DNA from: Echinostoma caproni
Taxonomy: Eukaryota > Platyhelminthes > Trematoda > Plagiorchiida > Echinostomatidae
Assembly (NCBI GenBank): GCA_900618425.1
Contig: UZAN01039623.1
Span: 4,372 to 68,371, forward strand
Direction: 5' to 3'
Length of the DNA: 64,000 nt
Below are positions 23,488 to 37,001 of this stretch, in pieces. Both the position numbers and the translations under genes were made by a program. The notes under the pieces are model-generated. The model saw nothing but the letters and a program-made list of their open reading frames with translations, did no database searches and was not told the DNA's origin. How positions within the stretch are numbered: position 1 is the stretch's first letter; each line of letters opens with the position of its first letter.

Positions 23488-26400
23488 CTGTACGGAGAAC
23501 ATCAAACAAAATAATGTCGCACTAACTGGGGTGATCAAAATCCACCGAACCGGAAATCGCACTGACAAGTAATAAAATAATCTACTGCTACCATTATCTG
23601 TCCCCAAAAGTTTACAACAGGAACCAGGTCAGCCTACTGCGGAACACTAATCCATTCAACTGGCAACTTTTTCGCAAACATGGAGACACTATCATGAATG
23701 TATCATCAAGTGTTGTGCTTCTTTATAATTCGGGTCTAAGCGTCTGACCAAGTTTTTCGGGTATTCACTAATTGTTCTGTAGTACCTTTTTTGTAGGTGC
23801 AGAACAGCATGTCCAAGCAATCGCGCTGCCAAATACTGATAACATTTCTGAGCATTTGTGAACAAATGCTGTACATTCACCTAACACACTGCCTGTGGTT
23901 GGTGCGGTCCCAGATTGGATGTCAGAAGTCATATATAGGGTGAGGAAAGTTTATTCGCCAGATTTGTCTCAATGATAATCTTGCATAATGAGTTCCAAGG
24001 TGAACTTATAAGAGGAATTAAGTTGTAGCGGGGTACAGATAGGAGTAGACAATCACTCTTTCTAAAATGATGGTTCGCTTCAATGTTAACGGTTTCGTAT
24101 GACAAGGAATTCAGCATTGTGAATATGTTTGCTCTGAACTAATGTAAGCCATTAATATTGAATACAGCACATCCATCAATATTAACATGCAATGAACTGA
24201 CAGCCGTGTGGTCTAAGATAGTCAGAATCTTTGGCTCAAACAAAGAAGAATAATTGAACGACAGGCATGGTTTTTTAAAATAACTAACAGAATATATGTA
24301 TTCACTGGTTTCGGTTGAGATCAGGCTCTTTAAAATCTTTAGTAAATGAGTCTTTGCTGATCGAGCTAAGAAAAAAGGAGTTAAAATACGTGGGCTTAAG
24401 AGTAACAAAGCGAAATAAGCGTTTAACGGAGCCGGATATTATTTACCGAAGTCTTGTAGGACCGGGTATGCAGCAAAATGAAGATGAACGGAAAAAGCTT
24501 GAACGGCTTCGTCATTGTACCCCTTCACTGAACGTTTACTTCGTCAGAATCGAAACAAAGCGTTATATCTGACATCAGAGTTTACACGAAGAGAGAAAAA
24601 AATATACACCGGCATTTATCGAACTCGTGTGATATCGGGGTTTTGGTGGGATCTCTTGCGCTCAAGGCCTAGCGATTTGAGGCTCATTCACGGGAAGGTA
24701 TATGGTATCATAGCATAATAGAAAGACATTTGTAACGGCTTTGCATCAGCTCAGTACAGCTTCATTTCAAATTTAGCCATCGTGTTCCAAACGTTTGGAT
24801 AATCCACTCGGATCTTATTCGAGATTGGTTGATTGTAGCTTTTATCAGCTGCAACCGGATGTCATTATGGCTTTGCTTTGATGCGGTCAGTTATCTGCAT
24901 TGCTGGTTTCCTGGAAAAATCTCACTGATTGTGCGATATATATCGTCCTTTTCTTTACATGGGAGTGTCTGTACATATCGAAGACTGAAATGACGAATTT
25001 GTGCGTATCTTTAAAATATTGCCTCTATGTTTTACGTGTAAGCCGAAAATGTTTGAATGTTCCATCCAGTTTGGGTATGATGTCATTATACATCGGTCAG
25101 TCAAAGAGCCACACGCTTAAGGTTGATTTTTGAAGACCAACAATCACTTTTCTTGGAATATAGATTTCTACTCCCTGCATGGCGAAAACTTACGTAATTA
25201 GTTTGGTGTCACAATCTATCTAAATAGACTTAGAATAAATGGTGGTGATTTATCGTCATATTCGATGTGCATCGCGCTGAGAAAGATATTCTGTTTAGAA
25301 TACTTCGACTGACCAGAATAAACGACCTCAAAGAACAATAATCATTAAGTAAACAAATGGGCGTCTATGCTGCTCTGCACCAAATATTTTCCTATTTTGA
25401 GCTGTAACTTTCTAACTACTACAACTGAAACCAGACAACTAAAACAATACAGTGGGAGATAAAGTTTGTGATACATGATTGTCACTCATGGTTATCGATA
25501 TGCACTCATTGAATTGGAAACAAAATTACATTTCTTAATTGAGGGTCATATCGCATAAGTTCTATCATTACCTTCAAATGCATGCATTTATATATCTATA
25601 TATTACTATGGATGTCAAAAATCTCTGACATCTTTATCTGCAACGGTCAAGTGAAATATTTCATCAATTTTTCTACCTTTTTCCTCCCTGCGTGCTTCGA
25701 ATTATAAATCCAACAGGTATGAAACAATTGGAATTTTACATTTTTCAACCGATGAACTGGGAATTTCCGGAAGCATGCAAGCAAATATGATCTTGGAATG
25801 AATCGGTTTATCTTATTTCTCACCAGTGCAATTCCAGTGGTAACCCCATAAATTCAGGCAGCTGTTGAGTCACCATTGGCATGAAAATCCTTACACTGTC
25901 AAGATTTCTAACAAGTTGAACCTCTGAAAAGTGAGATCACCAAAGTTGGCCATCTCATAATATATGGTCAGTGATTTATGGGGAGATTCGTTTAATTTAG
26001 TCTAGCTCTGCATTCAAGAAAACGAACTGCTTCCAGTTTTGGTAATTACATTGCAACTGGTGGTACCTTTATCATACACGGTATGATTAACAGTCACGAA
26101 CACCTACAGATCCCTCTTGGTAAGCGGCAAACTGAACTCTCCCTCTTGGAGTGACAAACAGCATAAGGTCCCCATAGGGTGAATGTGCTACTGAGTCTGG
26201 TAAGCCAAGATTCAAGTTCAAGTTTCGAAATTTCAGGACGTGAGGAGGCCTTCGCCTGTGAGGTGTCCTGGTGATGGCGTGTGCTGTCCTGTGACTGACT
26301 CGCCTGCGATTTGGTCCTTTATTACCAGTTTATCCGTTCCGGAAGTATACCCAAAAAACCATTTATCTCTGTATGTCGTGCGTACTGCGTCTTGAAATCA

Positions 26401-28396
26401 TATTGAATGAAACACGAAGGGCGACTTGAAATTAAAACAATGTACCGAAGTGCAAAAGCATCTATAAAACCCAGTCAAATCTCCAAGATGAGCCTAAGAT
26501 TTGGTTTATTAATTCTCACAACCACCAGTAATTGCATCCCACAGTTGTGCCATACAGAGCAACCTATCCTGATTTTCTCCCCCCCCCTCTATTTCTGGTC
26601 CATTGATTACTGTTATTTGATAGTGGAATAATACGCTCCCAATATAAAACTGCCTGTTTTCCATAATAAGTTTATTTCCAGGCAAAGATGACAATTAGCA
26701 AACACAACTGAATCCAGTTTAACTGGGAGGAATATTGCAACTCACTTCCCATTACTACTTCACAGAAGCACTTATTTTTCGGTTGAAGGTTAGCTTCAAA
26801 ATTCTGGGATTTCATGCAACTGACGGTCCAACCAGATCAATTATTATGATGGTTCAACAACGTAAAAACTAAAATGATAATGAAATTTTTGTCCACAGAT
26901 TTTCCCTCGAAATTTATATAGACATAAAATTAAATCAGATTCGGTTATTGCATTTGGGTTGCTGGACAGTTTTCGGCATAATATGTTATTAGTATTATTA
27001 GCCCTCTCTCCCCCGAGGATCAGGCAGTTCCATTTCCAGTTTTGTAAAACAATAATGGGTAAGTCAGATTGATAGTGATTGATAGTGATCTTCCCCCCTC
27101 TCCAAGATACCTGCTGACGGAAGGATTCGTGGTCCATTTCCATCATCCAAATCACAGGTTGGGCGTGCAACAGCAGCACTGTCCAGCCAATTTTGTCCAA
27201 GTCTTAGTACTTCCGGGAGAGGCATCAGTATTATTTGCTGTACAGATTTCAGAAAAGATATAACCATACCATTTTATGATTGGCATACAAGAGCTTTAGT
27301 ATGCATGAATAACTTTTACAACATGGAAAAAAGCACAACAACAAAAACCAATCTATCGTCTAATGATGAGCTTTTATTCAGTGGTCAAGTGCTTAAAAAA
27401 GCCAGTTGTCGTTACGTTGCACATCCTTATTGCATAAGGGGAAAATCTACACAACAAAATTTATTCCTTACTTCGAGTTTCACAATGATGTTTGTAAGAA
27501 TAAAATTTTCTAGAAGCCCATTTGACAGCTGCAATTTTATAACCGCGAATTTAACTTTAGGTGACGATCACGTAACAACCAAATGATATAAAACAAAATT
27601 ATTCATCCAGTTTCATTCTATACCTACATTAACGAAAGCTATTCAGCTTTCTGTCTTTTTGTTCATATAAAGATATACCTGCGATTGGTCGCATATATTT
27701 ATTGCAATTTAACGTAATTGAATTGTACGTGGAAAACACTTTACCAACAGCGATATTGTGGTAGTGATAGGCAGTGATATTCTGGAAGAGAAATTGAAGG
27801 CTGAAATGAAGCACTCCTGCAGGAAAAATATTCACCCATAATATCCATTTTGAGTAACTAACATTTCGTGGATACAATACAGTATGCTCGCAAAGCATAA
27901 AGTGTGCACAGCAGATGTCTGTGAGCATGAATTGCATTTAGTCATCCCTACCATTAAAATCAAGCTAAAATAAAACCTAACAAGATGATTCTGATAAAAA
28001 ATTCAAATAATATGTGCCAGATCGCTAGAAATGTTTCAGTTTTTTTAGAATATTGTAGAAATTTAACTGAGTGACCAATATTGTCACACGCCGGGTCATC
28101 TGTTGCATATTGCCAACACTCAGTCGCTTCACTAGAGTTTAGCCTCACGGCCTCGCAATGCACTACAGGATGGTGCTCCGTCGGTTTGTACTCCAGGCTT
28201 TATGGTTTGTGGTATCTATCACATTCGATGTACTGTCCTACCGAACGTGCTTACTGGTTCATTGAATCCAAGCAAACTGAGTTCAACAAAGAAAATAACC
28301 AATTGTTGACCAACCCTACTTCTCCCGTGAATCGAAAATGTTTGGTTCAATGAAAATGACTGATCAAAAAAACATACACAACATTTTAATACTCAC
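23488..28396. other. Intron between linker exons, no supported genes
   Basis: About 4.9 kb, AT-rich. A GC-richer patch lies at about 28,080-28,270. I found no further coding exon, and none is required because the phases of the flanking exons match. Confidence 0.55.
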
Positions 28397-30663
28397 TTGA
28401 ATAGATGCACTTAGTCCATCAGGAGGTTTTGTCATGACAGTAGATTGTGCATGTACGGGAGACGGTTTTAACTCTGTTCTTGGAGGTGAAGTACTAGGAC
28501 CAATTATGGGTGAAACTGTACGATAAGGTCGAGCAGTTGCACCGGCAGCCAGTTGAGCGGCTGAGCTACTTGCTTTGGCCAGTTCTAAACCGTCCTGTTG
28601 CGATTTATCCAACCCGATTGAATAACTACCAGTTCTGGGACTGTGTGCGTTTTGAGGTGTGTAACCATGGTTCAGGAGTAAATCATTTGAGGTCCTGGAA
28701 ATCGGGTTCTCTGTTTCTTGTGTGTATACTTCTCTTTGTCTCAAAGCCCAGGGGGGCAAAGTGGAATCCAGAACACCGCATGGATGCACAGTCGAATGAG
28801 TACAAACCTCTTCACAGACTGTTTGATTAATCGGCTGGGAGCTTGACATGGAAGAATGGTCTTTGTAGTTTGCCGTGGATGTATTTCTGGAACTCCGCGG
28901 GGAAATAATTAACTCACTTATCCCAGTACCTTGTGGAGATGAGCCGCTTGGGCTCACAAGACCGTTTCGAAGGTACTTTTGTTGTTGCTGTTGTTCCTGG
29001 TTCTGCCGATTGGGATCATAGGTCCAGTCTCGCGGCTGTGGTGATAAATCATGGGATCTTCGCGATGATTCGGACGATGCAGGCAGTCGATCTTCCTGAC
29101 GAGCGCGAGCGATTAGTTCAGCTCGGGCAGAACTGCGAGGCTCAGTGGAAACCAGAAGAGGCTGCTCTGGTTCTGCTCGAGTGAAATTTGCGGCTGATAG
29201 ACTGATTTCTTGTGGCTCATTCGACTTGTGCATGACACCCCCTTGTGGTAACCGTGCAAATCGAATGTCTCGGCGTGTTGGTGAACGTCGAGAAGGTATT
29301 GCTGCAAGCGTTTTGTAATCCTGAGAGCGACTTCGAGTAGGGCCGCCAGGGCGAACAGTTCTTGCGTATGGGAAATATATATTTTGATTTGTCGCATATG
29401 TTTGCTCCATTGTATACATCGTTGATGGTGTTGGCTTCCTTGACACGTTTGTTATCGAACTAGTCCGTCCCGCTGGAGGCGAAGGTTCTCCAGAATCAAT
29501 ATACTCCTCCACATCAGCTGCGTCTGCGAAGTCTGGTGGAGGAGATGAGTTTTCTCGTGTCTGAAATGAACCACGCAAAGTGTCCACCTTTCGAGCAGGA
29601 TTGGCAAATTCAGCCGAACGGGATGTAGGCATTGCGGTCTTGGTGTCCACACGACTTTGCATTTGACGCATATTCGGAGCAATGGAAATAGTGACGGTAC
29701 CAGAGGGATACGCTCCCTGCGCCGGTGATGTTTCATCTACGAAAGGAGGAGGAGAATTAGGTATTGGAGGGGCAGCGTCCGGGCCATTTTTTAACCAGAG
29801 CCCTGTTCCTTTGTTCAAAGTCGAGCGAGTAATCATTTCGTCTTTCTGAGTGAGATCTGTTTGTTTAGCATTCGACTCACTCGGTTCTACGTAGGGCTTT
29901 ATTCCACCAGCACCGAGCCAGTTGCCAGCGGGACGTGTACTGCGTTTCGAAGCAATTGGGCGAGAGTCTGGAGTGATGATTGGTTCATCTACTGCTTCAT
30001 TTACTGCTGTTTCGTTGTTTTGACTTGAGTTGAAGTCCTGGTAAGCAGGTGGTTTGGGTTCCGACTCTTTATTATCTCTCTCTGCTTCTTCGGCGTCTTC
30101 TTCGGTATCTTGGTCTTCGTCTTCGTCAGCAGACCGTAAAGGTGAAGAAGACAAGGTGTTCACTGATCCAGTATTCAATAACACCTCTCCAGTTTCCGCC
30201 GGTTGATCAGTTGCTTCAGCATTCTGTTCTACATCGGAGAGCTCTGTTTCTTCATTTGTCACCGGTGTCAATTTATCACCTGTCTCTAAAACACCAGAGC
30301 TTTTGCTGATGTTTGATTCGCCATATTGCTTTCCAACTGACTTTTTCTCCCCATTACGTTCAGTACCACTTTGTGAGTTATCAACCAATCGTGTACGCGC
30401 CTGACTACGCTTCAGTATCGGATGTCTCTCATTGGACGAAATATTTTGAGCAGAGTTATTCTGTTGCTCTGCTTTTTCTGTGTTTGGTTCAGGTACGTTA
30501 GAGAGTAGTTGGTCCTCGGGGGTTTTTGGTGCTGACGGTTGAACCAGGCTTGGTGTTGATTGGCTGTTATTTATACCCGCGGTCAACCTAGCACCTAGCT
30601 GATTTCCAAGTTGATTGGTTCCAGTAAGAGCAGCATCATCTTTCCCAGCATGTCTGGTATCAG
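28397..30663 (-). CDS. FRMD3/5-like: FRMD3/5-like giant exon: long disordered linker
   Basis: The exon is 2,267 nt: two bases plus 755 codons, ending in phase 0 at a GTGAGT donor. The acceptor is TTGACCTCATAG after a pyrimidine-rich stretch. The open frame runs about 30 codons into the intron on the 5' side, where a Met codon occurs, but the splice phase places the exon start at 30663. The protein is serine-, proline- and glutamine-rich and has no recognised fold. It has an acidic run (ADEDEDQDTEEDAEEAE, about 30.08-30.13 kb), a Q-rich run (NQEQQQQQ, about 28.98 kb) and proline clusters (PPIPNSPPPF). A small Cys-bearing motif, EEVCTHSTVHPCG, lies near 28.8 kb. It separates the FERM head from the membrane tail, probably as a flexible, phosphorylatable tether. 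Vertebrate FRMD3/5 linkers are much shorter. Confidence 0.92.
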
Positions 30664-31157
30664 CTATGAGGTCAATCAAGCATGTGTAACCGCGGGGAGG
30701 GGGGATGAAAAGAAGAGAATGTTGGAACAAAATTAGTTTTGAATATATTGGACTGTTCACATTTTATAAGACAGATCTGAAACGGCCCAATTGGGAATGA
30801 CTAGTTAATGCAGTACGCATAAATTATTCACGACCAAAATTTGCCTAAAGTCCCTGGTAACTGACTGTACAAAGCAGATAGATAACTATCAATTCAAGGA
30901 TAAGTTCATTTGATCGCGTATTTTCCAAGCACCACACTGAATGCACACTTGTCAGAGCACCAGGAGACATGTCAAAGTGTGACGTGCTAAATTATAGAAA
31001 TTGTCTCATTAGATGTCTCTAGGGTACCAAAAAGGTTGTCAATTTGATTCTGTTGCAACAAATTTACCGTTCCCGTGCAAGGAGCATGTCACATTTTATA
31101 TAAATGGGTTAGCGACCAAAAGGATTACGGGTTACAAATGCACAAAGGAAAACTTAC

Positions 31158-31285
31158 AGACACTTTGATGACGCTGCAGACCATTGATAGCGCTCAAACG
31201 CCCATCTGGCAAACTGTCCGTACTGGCTCCAAGTTGTCGGTCTAAATCGTTTTGACTTTTGGATTGTCGGCTTTGTCGCACACCT
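31158..31285 (-). CDS. FRMD3/5-like: FRMD3/5-like exon: region after the FERM-adjacent domain
   Basis: It has one base, 42 codons, then one base, with donor GTAAGT and acceptor CAACTCCTGCAG. The peptide begins GVRQSRQSKSQNDLDRQL and ends GLQRHQSV. This is polar and likely disordered. The run QSRQSKSQNDLDRQL resembles QSRSSHSLNKQL at the same place in FRMD3/5, which supports the family assignment beyond the FERM domain. A second AG two bases into the exon (31283) would shift the frame, so 31285 is preferred. Confidence 0.87.
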
Positions 31286-33634
31286 CTGCAGGAGTTGAAT
31301 GTTGAGCAACGGGGTAGAAAACACATTGCGTAGAGAGGTGAAGTGGAATTATAAAAAATCAGAGTTAGTATACCTAAGACCTAATGCATGTGATGCATTT
31401 GATCAAACGAGGACATAGCTGGCCAAGCATGGACGCTTAGATCTCAAAGCATTGTAATGTGCAAAACAAACTAATTCATCACTGATAATGACTTATAAAT
31501 TACTGAACAAGGCAAATTATTGGAAAGCGCGATCTTTATTTGTAACCAGTATGTTTATTTGTCGTTAACTATTGAGATCAACGCAAAATGAGTTCACAAA
31601 GTCGGTCTGACATAAGGCACTTGGAAAATCGTTTAGACTCTGGGATCAAGAACGTCTACTTTCCAGTTCATTCCGAATCGCTCAGTGACCATTAGTATTT
31701 ATCGTGCATTATCAGATTGATTACTGTGTGCTGGCTGCATATTTTGCCCGTGTTTCATTCAAAGGGATGCTGGTCAAACTATAGGCTTGGTTAATGGTTA
31801 CTAACGAACAAAGTTTGAAGCGTATTTTAGTGTCGTGCTTGGATTAATCCAGTCGACACAGGCACCAGCCACTATTGATAGTCTTGGGTGTGGGTTTCCC
31901 TCTTTGGGAGATCGTGAATCTCCCCCCCCCTCTCCCGGGGAAACGGACTTATATGCTACGGAGGTATAAAAACTCATTATGTAAAATTGCTGTTTATCCT
32001 AATGCAAAATAATTATCAGTTAACGAGTTTTCAACTCAATATCCTTGTTTTCCTGATGAATTCTTACAATTCTTACAACGTGTAATGATGAATTATTCGG
32101 ACAAATCCTCAGGAATTGTTCGATCCAGATATTTTTATGAACAAAGTACTTTATTTGATGGAAGTTAGCGTCGGAACATTTAGTTTGCTCGAAAGATGAC
32201 TTATTTTGTAATTAAGAATCAACAGACTGGTTGTCCATGTTTTGGGTTTCAATTTCTTTTAAGTCCGGTGGATTCCTGAGGATGTTCAACGTGGTGGAAA
32301 ACCCCTGGGAAGTGATCCTGAAGGTGTTCTTCGGTAACTGACAAGTGGAATTTGCAATCTTGGCACTGGTTCACAACGAAACCAAATTTATCAAACCCTT
32401 TCATCTAATTTCAATGGGGACTATATCTAATAGTTATCTGGCCAATTCACAGAGAGTATTTTCATCGCAATGGTTGTTTTTAAACCCTCTCATTTGTGGC
32501 AAGCAGCACTGCTACTTGCAGATTACCCTTTATTGAATTGTTTATTTAGCCGTTGCCTCGCTAAGCAACGAAAAACGAACGGACTGATTGGAATTATGGA
32601 AGCCAATGTCCATTAAATTCTGCCCTGGGGAAATAATCTAGGCTTTTGGTAAGCATTGTCTGAGTTTCTCATGGACTACAGAGTGTGAGATGCATAATTA
32701 ATTATTTAATGCTAAACAGAATGTAAGGATATTTGAAATTTTTAATTTTCATTGCATTATTTCTTTAGATGATCACCTCTTACTTTCGCCCGAGCTTCAA
32801 TTTATTATATCCTGAAGCGTTTACGCAGTGCATCAACTTTAATTGATTTTCGCCTGTTTAGCGAGCTTACGATTTGGTTGCAAACGTTTCATTGCCAATC
32901 GAGATAGTATCTCCATTAGTTGTGTGAAAATGTCACCACTTTTGGTGATGAAACGTTTACAAACAAATTGCCAAACTCGGCGAACGAGAGAAACTGACAT
33001 CGCCCCCCCGCCCGGGGATAGGAGAAACGATTTTCAATAGTTTGTCAGATCAAAGTTAAATCAAACTCACTTTGCCAAATTAAGCAGACTTCGACTTCTG
33101 AAATGAACAAGATGGAAAGAGGGAAGCTTTCCAGTCTGAGTGGCTTTGATAAACACCAATGCTCGGTGTATTGTTTAGAATTAGACAGATAGAAAATTCA
33201 AAGGAATCAAATTGACAAACCGCATTTCCTTTTTAAAGAGCACTCGCCATCCCAGTTATGTTTCTTTAGCAGGAATCAAGCATCTATTCACAAAACTGAC
33301 AACTTTACTTCCGATCAAAGCCAGATGGCACCTTCAACTTTTGGGCTATCAGTATTTAAGGTTTCCTGTGTCGACCCATCCAAATGAACCTAATGGAATA
33401 AGTTTTCTATAACACCACATGTTTTGAGAGGCTTTCGATCGGAGTTAATGAGTTATATGTTATGTCCTCCATTGTAGCTGTGGGACAAACGATAGAATGA
33501 ACACCTTTTTAGCCCACACTTGAATAAACCGAAGTGGGTAATTCTGTTTAGCCCCGACATAAGCAGGTTTGCAAAATGATGACACTCACACGTTCGTCGT
33601 TCAAATCCAGGACAGACGGATGATGGACGTACAA
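31286..33634. other. Intronic stretch without supported genes
   Basis: AT-rich with a C-run near 31,921. Besides the inverted motif at 32861-32985, nothing is supported. Confidence 0.5.
32861..32985. repeat. Inverted pair of a PLE-associated motif
   Basis: GGTTGCAAACGTTTCATTGC (near 32878) and the opposite-strand equivalent TGATGAAACGTTTACAAACA (near 32947) lie about 45 bp apart in inverted orientation. The second continues into GCCAAACTCGGCG, the reverse complement of the 12588 motif's GCCGAGCTTGGC. Confidence 0.6.
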
Positions 33635-33810
33635 ATGAATGTTTGGCAGATTTGAGGTTTCTATGGCGATTGTGAAAAGTTCAGTAGCCTCGGTGGGATT
33701 CGAATCCACGCACGGACGCCCCCTACTCTTTGTACGCGAATGCTCTACCAGATGAGTTACGAGGCCACATCGATATCACTGATCTTTTAGCACTCGAATT
33801 ACTCATCCAA
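33635..33810 (-). repeat. tRNA-derived repeat with pol III boxes, copy 2
   Basis: The tRNA-like part is 33686-33766 on the minus strand. It has the same acceptor pairing as the 3660 copy, box A TAACTCATCTGG and box B GATTCGAATCC (one change from consensus). Flanking sequence on both sides also matches the copy at 3618-3785, but there is no SINE tail. Confidence 0.75.
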
Positions 33811-36800
33811 CCAAAAGATACATATGGCCCATGGCATTTGGTGGAAGCCAAATGCCTCAAATAGCCATACAATACTGATGTGTTGGTAGTGGAATTTGAA
33901 TGTGGCGCTACTCGAGTGCCTGATGAACATGGAGTTTAATGAATTAGCCGTCGAAAGCAATACATTAAAATCTGTCATATCACGCCCACTAGTGGCTTAT
34001 GCAGGGGCCAATGACATTGTTCGACTACCTACTCAAACTGGCAACACAGTACTTAGAATGATTGAACTAAGATTTCCGATAATGATACATCACAATAGAT
34101 CAGTTCAACCGTCGATCCCCAGTAGGGTTGATGCATTCACACTGCTGATGAAACCCAACCAGGTCGAAACAGGTATCCAGTACTTCCTAGCTTTTCAATT
34201 CACGCTTCACGTAATCTACTCACGACGAATTTCTCTTTGAGAATTATAGTCTTTTATTCCCGTGATCGGATAGATATTTTATTGCTGTTCTGCGGACGAG
34301 CAAATACGTTGGTCATCCTTCGTCACTTGCCTAACATACATGTATCACTAGCTGTGGTATGCAAATTCTGAAATATTCTGAACTGACAGTATGATCAGAC
34401 AGATCCCACATTTAAAGTGGAAATCACTTCGGTAATTTTACGCTGCCAAAAACAACCCTTAACTAATTTTTGGGTGCATTTATGTTTTACAATCAACACG
34501 TAAAGTGCAACTTGTNGACGCCGTGTTTAACCGTGTCCATAAATGTGTGCGTGTGTGTGTGTAAATGACCATGACCGTTAGTTGTCCAAATCGGAGTCAT
34601 GGAAAACAGCATTGCTCTTAGAGGGAGAACAAATATTCATTTTGTGCTTTCCTCTCAGTCGTCAGTCACGGATGAGCCCGGTCTAGGAAACAAACCATCA
34701 AATAAAAAATAGCTTGGAAACGATGCTGCATGAGACAGTAAATTTACAAAATGTTTAATAGACGAAATTGTATTTGAGAATTTTCTTGGAGAATGGGAAA
34801 TGTTTACCGGTTAACGGAAGTCAGAACTACTATATATGCAGTTCAGAATTGGGGGAAGCCCAAGTTCAAAGTAACGAGATTTTAGGAATTGTTCATCCAA
34901 TAGTTACTTTCATATAATTTCTGTTACAGCGAATTGTACAATTTGATTCCGTTTACTTATTCAGTTCGAAGAAAAGCAAATTTTACTTAACTTCTAGAAT
35001 ACAGTTGAAATGTTTATCATTTTAAGATAAAAACTAACATTCCTGAAAACTATTCGCATTACTTTGAAGCAATAAAGGGAGCGCAGCACCAAATTGTGTA
35101 TTCCGTCTGACCGAATGAAAACGTTTTATAATCAACCACCATCAGTGACCGCATAGTGTACAATGCGCGATAAACGTATAAATCTTCTTTTATTTTTTCC
35201 GTATTTCGGCTGCTTTATTCATGAATAAAATCAATCTTGGTAGAACCAAACAAATCTAACGTAGAATAAATTATACTACATCATAATTGATTAATTATAC
35301 GTGCTCTGTCTGAATTATAACATTCGATATATAGGGAGCGATAAGAGCATAAGTTACCCTTTTCTCGATGCGTTCTGCCTGATAGGTTTGCTAAACCGGA
35401 TGCACTTCTCGGTCTGAAATCAAACTGATTGGTTTGACACGTGACTGATAAATTGATTAAAATAGGAATCACTTAGCTTATTTGCAATCGAGGATCCGAT
35501 GCACCTAACAAGTCGAGCTTTTTACGATAACCTTCCTATTTTTGGTTCCATGAGCCTTAAAGGATACACCCCACATGTTTTCTTCACAACGCCAAGCGGA
35601 TAGAAGCGAACAGATTTCGCGAGCAGCATCGGCATTCCATTAAACGGGACTCAGTTTGCGTGAGGTAACCAGCCATTGAAAGGGATCGAGGAAATTTGTA
35701 AAATGATTTTTTAAACGTTGAGGAGCAATATGCCCTGAAAAATAATCTGATAAAAAGGAAAACAATTCGGCTGACTCCAAAAATCATAGATTACACGTCA
35801 ACATTGGGAATTCTCATTGAAGTAGCAGAGAACAATAAAAAATGTGATGTGGAAGAAATGCTGGAAACATGTACTGCACTCACACTGTTACACCAGAAGC
35901 CATGGTTATTATGAGTTGAAATATGGACAATGAAGTGTTGGAGAACTCAAGCAGACGTGAACAAAACTCCATTTATTAGAGACTAGATTTCTGGAATTTT
36001 GCCTTGGTTTAATGGTATAACGGAGAAAAATAAAGAATATTTGGCTAAGGAAACTCGTCGCGTATAGAAAAATTCCACGATTTGCAAATTAGAGTGAAAT
36101 CATAACGTCCTTTATGCGAAAATGAGTGATTATCGAACAGATGGCAGTCACAGGTCTTGTACGCAGAGATGATGTATCGTGATCCTCAAGTAGAACGACC
36201 GTAGCAAAAAACTTTAAGTAGTATTCATTGGAAATGATCTGGATGTTCCAATAATTTGTCACTCCTTTGTTGTATTTTGCGGTCTATAGTCAGCACATAA
36301 ATGATTGTTGTGTTGTGAAACTTAGTGTAGCATATGTTTGTTTCCACCAGATATGGTTGCATTCAAGAATATAATGGCTAAATTTTCGGAGGTCTTAAGA
36401 GTTTTATAATTTATTTGTGCACTGTTAGTTACTGAGAAAAAATAACATGCTATCCGAGCGAATGACGAGCTATTTTAAGCTTCGTGACATAACAGGTAGA
36501 GTTATGCTTGAGACATGCACTGAGCACTATAGATGAATTGACTGTAACCCTCACTGGCCTAGGGATAACTGACAGTTTCACTCGGTAGTCAGACACCGGT
36601 TTAAAGTTTCAAAGGTCAATTTTCAAGAATTACCACTGAATATTTTACATTTTTATGGTATTAAAACCACACTACGGTACCTTCTGAAGACCTCCAAAAC
36701 TTCCGGGGAAAGTTCAGACATTTTTATCCCACAACAAACAAAACCATCTAAGACAAGTAGGATAATTTCAATTAGAAGAAAATCAACCTCTGGATCCACA

Positions 36801-37001
36801 GCTAGAGAAAACTCCAGGGAATTCAAAAGCTTTCCGTACACAGGATGTACCAAGAGGATTCCACAGACAGGTGGAGACAATTATTGAACGGAGGGTGGAG
36901 GGGTGACCATATTTAAACCTCTCCAACTAGTTCAATTACCATCAACTTGTTCACCTCCGGCATCAAACGTATATCCCCATTACAATTGTAATTTCACTCA
37001 C
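33811..37001. other. Intronic stretch without supported genes
   Basis: AT-rich, with a short GT run near 34,545 and one ambiguous base near 34,516. A weak exon-like element near 36,660-36,745 on the minus strand was judged not to fit the gene. Confidence 0.5.

Noticed and set aside
28510..30501. Several plus-strand and alternate minus-frame open frames over the big linker exon
   Set aside because: They are shadows of a long GC-richer coding exon; the minus frame is open for 798 codons and is framed by phase-matched splice sites.
36660..36745. Minus-strand segment with a fine acceptor (ATCCTACTTGTCTTAG) and peptide SELSPEVLEVFRR
   Set aside because: It needs an upstream exon ending one base into a codon, but the exon at 37002 ends two bases in and joins directly to 31158-31285. 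The donor GTACCG is also poor.
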